DNA from: Candidatus Taylorbacteria bacterium RIFCSPLOWO2_01_FULL_50_130
Lineage (GTDB): Bacteria > Patescibacteriota > Minisyncoccia > Phycocordibacterales > UBA10002
Assembly: GCA_001821155.1 (NCBI GenBank)
Contig: MHSB01000012.1
Span: 1-9,469 of the forward strand
Direction of reading: 5' to 3'
DNA length: 9,469 bases
Shown: one piece after another, positions 5,074-9,469 of the stretch
How the letters are laid out: each line of letters begins with the position of its first letter
How positions within the stretch are numbered: position 1 is the stretch's first letter
The notes under the pieces: model-generated
The model's input: the letters and a program-made list of their open reading frames with translations, nothing else
Database searches by the model: none
What the model was told of the DNA's origin: nothing
Program-made: the position numbers and the translations under genes

Positions 5074-5667
5074 CTACGCGCGATTTCCTGTCGCAAAGCG
5101 CGCAAAACGTGTTACCGCGATTTTTTCCCCGAATTTCTGCGTCGCCTGCTCGATGAGAGAACGAATGGTCTGGTCTGGATTTTTTATGAAGGGCTGATCA
5201 AGCAATATCTTTTCCGCGAGATAAGAATTGAGCTTGCCCTCCAGGATTTTCTCGCGCATTTCTTTCGGCTTACCTTCCGCTTCCTTCGCGAATACTTCTC
5301 GCGCGCGCATGAGCGTGTCTTCGCTAACATTTTCGCGTGTAATGAATTCCGGCCGTGAAGCCGCCACATGCATGGCTATGTCGTACGCAAGCGCTCTGAA
5401 TGCTTCATTTCCGGAAACGAAGTCGGTTTCCGACGCGAGTTCTACGAGCGCGCCGACGGCACCGCTATGGTGAATGTACGCCGCGATGGTCCCCGCCCCA
5501 AGAGACCGATCCGCTTTTTTTTCGGCGGCGGCGGCGCCTCTCCGCTGCAAGATTACTTTTGCCTTTTCAATATTCCCCCCCGCCTCCTCCAGCGCTTTTC
5601 GGCAGAGCATGATGGAAATGCCTGTTTCCTCGCGAAGAGCTTTAATCTGTTCTGTGGTAATAGTCAT
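5074..5667 (-). CDS. tsf: Elongation factor Ts
   Basis: EF-Ts is the nucleotide exchange factor that releases GDP from EF-Tu during translation elongation. The 197-residue protein has the N-terminal UBA-like helices (residues 1-45; ALREETGISIMLCRKALEEA is the family signature) and the core with ETDFVSGN (80-87), including the TDFV motif that contacts EF-Tu. It is the short form, close in size to the Thermus protein rather than the 283-residue Escherichia coli one. The ATG is supported by the standard family N-terminus. No Shine-Dalgarno sequence is visible. It follows rpsB after 111 bp, the usual rpsB-tsf pairing, but the gap here is filled by degenerate repeats. The stop is TAG. Confidence 0.97.
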   Translation of the reverse strand: MTITTEQIKALREETGISIMLCRKALEEAGGNIEKAKVILQRRGAAAAEKKADRSLGAGTIAAYIHHSGAVGALVELASETDFVSGNEAFRALAYDIAMHVAASRPEFITRENVSEDTLMRAREVFAKEAEGKPKEMREKILEGKLNSYLAEKILLDQPFIKNPDQTIRSLIEQATQKFGEKIAVTRFARFATGNRA

Positions 5668-5786
5668 GTCAATATCGAGTCTCGAAAAATATCACATACC
5701 GAACAAGAAAATCCTGTGCTCTGGTTTGGCATTGAATATTTTGTATTTTTAGATATTCGAAATTCGAGATTTAAGAATCTAAGATT
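5668..5786. repeat. 7-bp-period repeat spanning the rpsB stop and the rpsB-tsf gap
   Basis: A clear array of 7-base units like GATATTC and GAAATTC runs from 5752 to about 5786 and so covers the rpsB stop codon (5779-5781). A weaker, roughly complementary arm (AATATCGAGTCTCGAAAAAT, 5671-5690) lies just upstream of the tsf ATG. Together they occupy both ends of the 111-bp gap. Confidence 0.6.
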
Positions 5787-6504
5787 TCTGTGCGATTTCT
5801 TTTCCCGCCAACCCCGCTTGATACGCTTCCGCTATTTTATCAACAAAGTACGCGATACTCTGTCGAGAAGCATCGTTCCCGGGAATAACATAATCTATCT
5901 TGGAAAAATCGCAGTCCGAGCTTGCGAGCGCAACGACTGGAATTCCGACTTTTCGCGCCTCGGTGACAGCGGTGTGTTCCTTTCCCGGGTCAACAACGAA
6001 AAGCGCTCCGGGAATGCTTTTGAGAGGAACCAGCCCCCCGAAAAGCCCCTCGAGACGCGCAATGTCGCGGTCAATCAGCAACCGTTCCTTCTTCGTGTAT
6101 TTCGCGAGTTCCCCCTTCTCGCGTTTTTGCATGAGGTCCAGCATGGCATCCACACGCGCGCGAATGTTGGCGAAATTGGTCAGCGTGCCCCCCACCCAAC
6201 GGCCAAATACAGCCGGCATGCCAATCTTCCGTGCTTCATTTTTTACGGCATCGCTTGCTTCGCTTTTCCCCCCGACCAGGAGAAGCATCTTTCCCGTCCG
6301 TGCCAGTTGCGTCACAAATTCTCCTGCTTGTATAAGCGCGGGCTTTGTTTTTTCCAAATCAAAGATTTCCACGCCATTTTTCGCCCCGAAAATGAACGGA
6401 GTGGCAGTTGGATGGCGTTTTGAACGCCGGTAACCGAAATGGGCGCCAATGGAAAAGAGCTCGTCTATCAGCTCGTCGCCTGAGGTTTTTTGCGCTGTGT
6501 CCAT
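5779..6504 (-). CDS. rpsB: 30S ribosomal protein S2
   Basis: S2 is a small-subunit protein that binds the head/body junction of the 30S subunit and helps recruit S1 and mRNA. The 241-residue length and family blocks are normal: IGAHFGYRRSKRHPTATPFI (18-37) at the N-terminus, VGGKSEASDAVKNEA and VFGRWVGGTLTNFANIR in the middle, and the GALFVVDPGKEHTAVTEARK and GIPVVALASSDCD region toward the C-terminus. The ATG gives the expected N-terminus; no Shine-Dalgarno is present and a possible promoter lies immediately upstream. The last codons and the stop fall within a 7-bp-period repeat, so the C-terminal end may have been set by that repeat. Followed by tsf. Confidence 0.97.
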   Translation of the reverse strand: MDTAQKTSGDELIDELFSIGAHFGYRRSKRHPTATPFIFGAKNGVEIFDLEKTKPALIQAGEFVTQLARTGKMLLLVGGKSEASDAVKNEARKIGMPAVFGRWVGGTLTNFANIRARVDAMLDLMQKREKGELAKYTKKERLLIDRDIARLEGLFGGLVPLKSIPGALFVVDPGKEHTAVTEARKVGIPVVALASSDCDFSKIDYVIPGNDASRQSIAYFVDKIAEAYQAGLAGKEIAQKS

Positions 6505-6513
6505 GGTGGAGGG

Positions 6514-6542
6514 AGTGTAACAAAAGTCTGACTAAGAAGCAA
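6514..6542 (-). promoter_or_regulatory. Candidate rpsB promoter with very short leader
   Basis: Minus strand: TTGCTT (6537-6542), a 17-nt spacer, then TACACT (6514-6519) with an upstream TG giving an extended -10 (TGTTACACT). The box ends 9 nt before the rpsB ATG, so the predicted start site would leave only about 3 nt of leader. No Shine-Dalgarno sequence fits in this space. Inference from motif match only. Confidence 0.4.
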
Positions 6543-6781
6543 CTTTTTTTAAAAGACCGAATATCTAATCTCGAATCTCAAAAAAAGAGAAATACCAAAT
6601 TAAGAAAAAGGGATGACTTTTTCTGTTTTTTGTTGAGGATTTTGGATTTTCGATAGTGAAGCTCCACCAACAGAGCTGGTGGCTTCTTTCCTTTCGTTTC
6701 TTGAGCCCTGCGGGCGGCCGCCCCATCTCCCCGACAGAGTCGGGGGATTTATGCGGCTCATTAAATATTCGCGATTCGATA
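6543..6781. repeat. Repeat- and hairpin-filled gap between prfA and rpsB
   Basis: No gene is seen here. Two facing arms of 7-base units occur: 6558-6585 (units like CGAATCT) and 6633-6660 (units like TTTTGGA), roughly complementary. Next come three compact inverted repeats: CCACCA/TGGTGG (6664-6669 with 6677-6682, extended by GAAG/CTTC at 6658-6661 and 6683-6686), the 12-bp palindrome GGGCGGCCGCCC (6712-6723), and CCCCGAC-AGA-GTCGGGG (6729-6745). A last short AT-rich piece (6762-6783) resembling the first arm abuts the prfA stop. None has a convincing T-tract on the minus strand, although one or more may end prfA transcripts. Confidence 0.65.
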
Positions 6782-7741
6782 TTAACTTTGCCTCTCAACG
6801 CTAGCTTGCTCAAGCGCCTCCATAATCGGACCAAGATTCCCCTCAAAAATGCTTGGCAAATTGTGCCATGATTCTTTGATGCGGTGGTCGGTTATCCGAT
6901 CCTGCAGGATATTGTACGTGCGGATTTTTTCGGAGCGGTCACCGGTGCCAATTTGCTCCTTGCGGGCGCCCGCGTACTTCTTCGCCTCCTCCTCCTCTCT
7001 CATGCGCTCCAGCTTGGAAAGCAAAATGCTCATGGCTTTCTCCCGATTCCGCCCCTGGCTTCGCTCCGATGTACAGCGCACCACGATGCCGGTTTGCTTG
7101 TGCGTGAGGCGCACCGCCGTTTCCACTTTATTGACGTTCTGTCCCCCCTTGCCTCCCGCCCGTGAAAATTCTATCTCAATGTCGGAGGGCGGAATGATGA
7201 TGTTTGCTTGTTTGCGTATCGGCAAAATCGCGACCGATGCGGTGGACGTGTGCACGCGTCCTGATTTCTCGGTTTCAGGCACTCTCTGCACACGATGCAC
7301 GCCGGTTTCAAACCGCAAAGTTTTGTATGCCCCCTTGCCGCTTATCTCAAATGTCGCCTCTTTGTAACCGCCAATGGGGGTTGGAGACTCGTCTACAACG
7401 ACAATCGCCCACCTCTTTTTCTCTACGTAAGCCCGATACATATCGGCGAGTTTTCGCGCGAAAAGCGCCGCTTCTTCTCCTCCCACGCCGGCGCGAACCT
7501 CAAGCACAAGCTCGTTCGGAAACATGTCTTCCTCCTCTGCGTCCTTAAGAATGTTGTCCATCTGATTTTGGAGTGCGTCTTTTCGCGCCTCAAGTTCCGC
7601 AAGTTCCTTTTTCGCAAGCTCGCTTATGGACGGGTCTTCTTTGAGCACCGCGTGTATATCTTCCTCCTCTTTAAGGAGCCGCTCCAAGCTTTCTGAAAGG
7701 TAGGCCGTTTTGCGGTTTGATTTGTATTTTTCTAATTCCAT
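6782..7741 (-). CDS. prfA: Peptide chain release factor 1
   Basis: Class I release factor that recognises UAA and UAG in the ribosomal A site and triggers peptide release. In this 319-residue protein the codon-recognition tripeptide lies at PET (155-157, in [14 protein letters not shown]), the RF1-type PxT position, not the RF2 SPF. The catalytic GGQ is at 199-201 ([20 protein letters not shown]). The C-terminal [11 protein letters not shown] and TDHRI motifs are also RF1-like. The protein is about 35-40 residues shorter than usual, mainly in N-terminal domain 1. The GGQ surroundings (GKGGQNVNK instead of the common GAGGQHVN) are unusual for RF1. It follows rpmE, with a 231-bp gap holding a long inverted repeat. 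TGA stops in this window mean that RF2 should exist elsewhere. Confidence 0.95.
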   Translation of the reverse strand: MELEKYKSNRKTAYLSESLERLLKEEEDIHAVLKEDPSISELAKKELAELEARKDALQNQMDNILKDAEEEDMFPNELVLEVRAGVGGEEAALFARKLADMYRAYVEKKRWAIVVVDESPTPIGGYKEATFEISGKGAYKTLRFETGVHRVQRVPETEKSGRVHTSTASVAILPIRKQANIIIPPSDIEIEFSRAGGKGGQNVNKVETAVRLTHKQTGIVVRCTSERSQGRNREKAMSILLSKLERMREEEEAKKYAGARKEQIGTGDRSEKIRTYNILQDRITDHRIKESWHNLPSIFEGNLGPIMEALEQASVERQS

Positions 7742-7755
7742 ATCTTAAAGAGACT

Positions 7756-7918
7756 ACACAAAACACAGACCGCACAGTATCCAAACAAAGCTACAAACTA
7801 CTCAAAACACAAATTCATTTTACTGTTTGGGTTTTTGTGCACTGTGTTTTGAAAAGTTTGCTTTGCCTTTGTGCTTTGTGAAGTTTGTTTGGTTCTTGTG
7901 TGTTGTGCTTTGTGCTTT
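7756..7918. repeat. Long inverted repeat of 7-bp-period arms between rpmE and prfA
   Basis: The left arm (7756-7811) consists of A/C-rich 7-base units such as CTACAAA and AAACACA. The right arm (7843-7918) consists of T/G-rich units such as GTGCTTT with occasional slips. The inner 18 bases of the two arms (7794-7811 and 7843-7860) are complementary at 16 positions around a 31-nt loop. On the minus strand the structure would lie in the leader of prfA. No gene is present in 7742-7972. Confidence 0.75.
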
Positions 7919-7934
7919 AACGCACGTCGGCACA

Positions 7935-7949
7935 CCGGCCCATCGCCGG
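7935..7949. repeat. Small GC hairpin after rpmE
   Basis: CCGGC (7935-7939) pairs with GCCGG (7945-7949) around a 5-nt loop, 23 bp beyond the rpmE stop. It lacks a T-run on the minus strand, so it is only a weak candidate for an mRNA 3' end. Confidence 0.35.
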
Positions 7950-7972
7950 CCATCATAATACTAGAAGGTACA

Positions 7973-8206
7973 CTACGCTTTCTTTTTGGTAGTTTTCTTT
8001 GTGGTACTTTTTGCCTGTTTCGCCTTAAAGCGCTCCACCCTTCCGGCGGAGTCTATCACCTTGTCGCCGCCGGTATAGAACGGGTGGCAGTTGGAGCAGA
8101 TTTCAACGTGAAATTCCGACTTGGTGGAGCCGACTGCAAAAATCGCCCCGCACGCGCAGGTTACTTTGGCTTCCGGAAAATATTGCGGGTGGATGTCAGA
8201 TTTCAT
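7973..8206 (-). CDS. rpmE: 50S ribosomal protein L31, zinc-binding type
   Basis: L31 bridges the large and small ribosomal subunits. The 77-residue protein starts [15 protein letters not shown], typical of the family, and carries the zinc-type cysteines Cys17, Cys19, Cys37 and Cys40 (CACG and CSNC), so it is the C+ form. The signature HPFYTGG (41-47) follows. The C-terminal tail is an added Lys/Thr-rich run ([11 protein letters not shown]), likely to contact rRNA. A well-formed promoter lies upstream at 8260-8288, giving a leader of about 47 nt. It is followed by prfA, a common linkage. Confidence 0.96.
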   Translation of the reverse strand: MKSDIHPQYFPEAKVTCACGAIFAVGSTKSEFHVEICSNCHPFYTGGDKVIDSAGRVERFKAKQAKSTTKKTTKKKA

Positions 8207-8240
8207 ACGAAAATACGAACTATGCGAATATACGAACTGC
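8207..8240. repeat. ATACGAA-like direct repeats in the rpmE leader
   Basis: The motif CGAA recurs four times (8208, 8216, 8225, 8233) in similar ATACGAA-type contexts, at 8-9 base spacing, between the promoter and the rpmE start codon. It resembles the other short-period repeats of the window but does not hold the 7-base period. Confidence 0.4.
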
Positions 8241-8259
8241 TATAAATCAGAATACAAAT

Positions 8260-8288
8260 ATCCTACCAGAAAATCCAGAAATTGACAA
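8260..8288 (-). promoter_or_regulatory. rpmE promoter
   Basis: Minus strand: -35 TTGTCA (8283-8288), 17-nt spacer, -10 TAGGAT (8260-8265). Five of six and four of six bases agree with the sigma-70 consensus and the spacing is ideal. The expected start site is near 8253, upstream of rpmE. The overlapping TTGACA on the plus strand (8282-8287) could serve the opposite direction. Confidence 0.65.
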
Positions 8289-8433
8289 ATTGGGCCGCAG
8301 GCAGATAGAGGGAGCGAAAATTATGTTCGGCCGATGTATGGGAATGCTCGGCATTTCACTCGCGAAAGAGCAGTTGGGAGTTTTCGCCCAAACCAAAACA
8401 ACCTAGCTTGAACCAAAGCTTTGCAGGTTTTTT
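8289..8433 (+). ncRNA. Candidate structured small RNA, divergent from rpmE
   Basis: On the plus strand GG-A-GCGAAAA (8311-8320) can pair with TTTTCGC-CC (8381-8389), enclosing a hairpin GGAATGC-TCG-GCATTTC (8341-8357) and a small CTC/GAG hairpin (8359-8370). A terminator-like hairpin with a T-run follows at 8400-8433. A perfect -35 hexamer TTGACA stands at 8282-8287, but the -10 region (around 8304-8310) is weak. I could not match it to tmRNA, SRP RNA, RNase P RNA or 6S RNA. A 27-codon frame (8323-8406) with AGGGAG before its ATG is an alternative reading. Confidence 0.3.
8400..8433 (+). terminator. Hairpin with T-run
   Basis: AACCT-AGCTT (8400-8409) pairs with AAGCT (8416-8420) and AGGTT (8425-8429), with TTGC bulged, and the stem leads into TTTTTT on the plus strand. 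Read on the minus strand the same stem is followed by GTTTTGGTTT, so it may also serve the transglycosylase gene. Confidence 0.45.
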
Positions 8434-8443
8434 ACTCCTCCAC

Positions 8444-8480
8444 GCGCCACATACCCCCGTGTGTGGCGCCTTTTCTTTTT
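8444..8480 (+). terminator. Rho-independent terminator, plus-strand orientation
   Basis: GCGCCACATAC (8444-8454) pairs with GTGTGTGGCGC (8459-8469) over 11 pairs including one G-T, with a CCCC loop, followed by C and TTTTCTTTTT. This is the best terminator in the window, yet no plus-strand gene is known upstream, which supports a small plus-strand transcript from 8289 onward. On the minus strand there is no T-tract after it. Confidence 0.7.
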
Positions 8481-8482
8481 CC

Positions 8483-8510
8483 CTACTAACTACTAGCTAC
8501 TAACTATTCT
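8483..8510. repeat. 7-bp-period repeat over the transglycosylase stop codon
   Basis: Four 7-base units of the type CTACTAA/CTACTAG run from 8483 to 8510 and include the stop codon of the transglycosylase gene (8500-8502). On the minus strand the units read TTAGTAG, so the repeat itself supplies the TAG stop and the final residues (QNS). Confidence 0.75.
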
Positions 8511-9468
8511 GACTTAAGATATCTATCTGCCGCTGGTACTTCTCCGCAAGCTCCATGACATCATCGCCGTAAAACGCGTACGCTTTTTTGTTCGCGTTCT
8601 GCCAGCCGGCAAAATAGCGTAGTGCCGCGAGCCGCTCTGCCGCTGGCGTGTTTTTGTCCGCTCCGTTGTCCATAAGAAGGAGCGCCGCAGCCATAAAGGC
8701 GTCAAACGGGTCCCACGGATTCGGAGGATTATGCCCCGTCGCTTTGGCTATGCGCTCTTCGTAGAGTACCCATGTGGAGGGAATGAACTGCGCAGGCCCC
8801 ATCGCGCCTCCGTAGCCGTACCACGGCTTTTTAGAAACGGGCATGTTGTCCGGGTCAAGCCCAAGACGGCGCGTAATATCAAGGAACGGTTCCGTATCGC
8901 GCGGCACCTTCATGTCAACGCGCCAGTTTCCCGTACCAACGTTTTCCCCCAAGTTTGATTCCTCGGCAATCACGCCGAGAATGAGCGCGGGACGCACGCC
9001 GGTTTTCTTGCCGGCGGTATTCGCGTACTCAAGCGCTCTTCCGAACGGAATCGTCGCGGAGCCGCGCAAGGTGAACAGCTCGGCGCGAATCTGCGCGGTG
9101 CTTAGCTGTTTTATCTTAATTATCTTTTGATACTCCGCTTCAATACCTTTGGAGATTTTAAGAATCCGCTTTTTCTCAGCTTCCTGGGCCTCTATCTTCT
9201 TTTTTTCAAGTTCCTGGAGCCGGCGAAGCTGTACTTCGTCCGTGCGCCGTATATCCAGCGCTTCACGCTCAACTTCGGTTTCCTTTTTGTCTGTTGCAAG
9301 TTCTGTGTATGAATCGCGAAGCGCCCGTTTAATTACCTGATATTCCTCAATGTCCTGAAAAAATTCCGAAAAATTCCTGCCTCCAAGGACTATTTCCGGG
9401 AGCGAAAAAGAATCCGCTTTGTCAGCTTTTCTGATGAGTTCACCGATGGACTCTTTTTCCCTGTCTAT
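8500..9468 (-). CDS. Coiled-coil lytic murein transglycosylase (5' end beyond window)
   Basis: The frame is open from the TAG at 8500 to the right edge, giving 322 residues without the N-terminus. Residues about 1-125 of this part are charged and heptad-like (long Glu/Lys/Arg/Leu helices, e.g. LQELEKKKIEAQEAEKKR), resembling PcsB-type coiled coils. Residues about 135-322 resemble the MltB/SLT-type transglycosylase fold: PALILGVIAEESNLG with Glu170 as the likely catalytic acid, YGYGGAMGPAQFIPSTW, and NPWDPFDAFMAAALLLMDNG. Such enzymes cleave the MurNAc-GlcNAc bond in peptidoglycan outside the membrane, so a signal peptide is expected beyond the edge. The coiled coil may keep the enzyme inactive until a partner binds. 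It is separated from rpmE by its own 3' hairpins and is probably a separate transcription unit. Confidence 0.88.
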   Translation of the reverse strand: MDREKESIGELIRKADKADSFSLPEIVLGGRNFSEFFQDIEEYQVIKRALRDSYTELATDKKETEVEREALDIRRTDEVQLRRLQELEKKKIEAQEAEKKRILKISKGIEAEYQKIIKIKQLSTAQIRAELFTLRGSATIPFGRALEYANTAGKKTGVRPALILGVIAEESNLGENVGTGNWRVDMKVPRDTEPFLDITRRLGLDPDNMPVSKKPWYGYGGAMGPAQFIPSTWVLYEERIAKATGHNPPNPWDPFDAFMAAALLLMDNGADKNTPAAERLAALRYFAGWQNANKKAYAFYGDDVMELAEKYQRQIDILSQNS

Positions 9469-9469
9469 T

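Noticed and set aside
5368..6423. 351-codon open frame on the plus strand
   Set aside because: It lies opposite the start of tsf and most of rpsB, which are unmistakable, and has no family features; it is an antisense shadow.
8323..8406. 27-residue peptide with AGGGAG before its ATG
   Set aside because: Too short to judge; it overlaps the stems of the candidate RNA and the second terminator. Listed as an alternative reading only.
8289..8443. tmRNA, SRP RNA, RNase P RNA or 6S RNA
   Set aside because: The expected conserved cores (tag sequence, GGAA-loop with AGCAG context, P RNA motifs, long 6S bubble) could not be matched convincingly.

Overview
The window looks like a piece of a Candidate Phyla Radiation (Patescibacteria, probably Parcubacteria-like) genome. 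This is inferred from the genes, not from a database search. The reasons are a PheS that begins where the catalytic core begins, a PheT without its EMAP-II-like tRNA-binding insert, short versions of RF1 (319 aa) and EF-Ts (197 aa), weak or absent Shine-Dalgarno sequences, the linkage rpmE-prfA-rpsB-tsf, and a PaaX/Cas2-like protein of the kind common in these genomes. TGA is used as a normal stop (pheS, pheT and the Cas2-like gene), so the code appears to be standard.

Every confident gene lies on the minus strand, so transcription runs from high to low coordinates. From the right edge: a coiled-coil lytic transglycosylase cut by the window end (8500-9468); a gene-poor gap with a plus-strand candidate small RNA, two terminator hairpins and the rpmE promoter (8260-8499); ribosomal protein L31 (rpmE); peptide chain release factor 1 (prfA); ribosomal protein S2 (rpsB); elongation factor Ts (tsf); a small basic membrane protein closely following tsf; a 56-codon HNH-nuclease tail; tRNA-Thr(UGU); a strong hairpin; the operon pheS - unknown 112-aa gene - pheT; and a 193-aa winged-helix/Cas2-like gene enclosed by two nearly identical 36-bp palindromes. 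The leftmost 343 bases hold no gene I can name. The main block is translation machinery: initiation (S2), elongation (EF-Ts), termination (RF1), a large-subunit protein (L31), and Phe and Thr decoding.

Three things stand out. (1) The unit palindrome - Cas2-like ORF - palindrome (344-1015) is packed with almost no spare DNA, sits 9 bp behind pheT, and resembles a one-gene mobile cassette or a protein tied to its own DNA hairpin, comparable in layout to REP/RAYT systems. This is the best candidate for an undescribed system. (2) Degenerate repeats with a 7-base period occur at about eight places, in intergenic DNA, over stop codons, and inside pheS and pheT; some are arranged as facing inverted arms. 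(3) pheS and pheT carry in-frame insertions made of such repeats and of GC-rich palindromes, at points where the family normally has short loops.

Possible leaderless or near-leaderless starts are seen at pheS and rpsB, where an extended -10 box ends 6 and 9 nt before the ATG.
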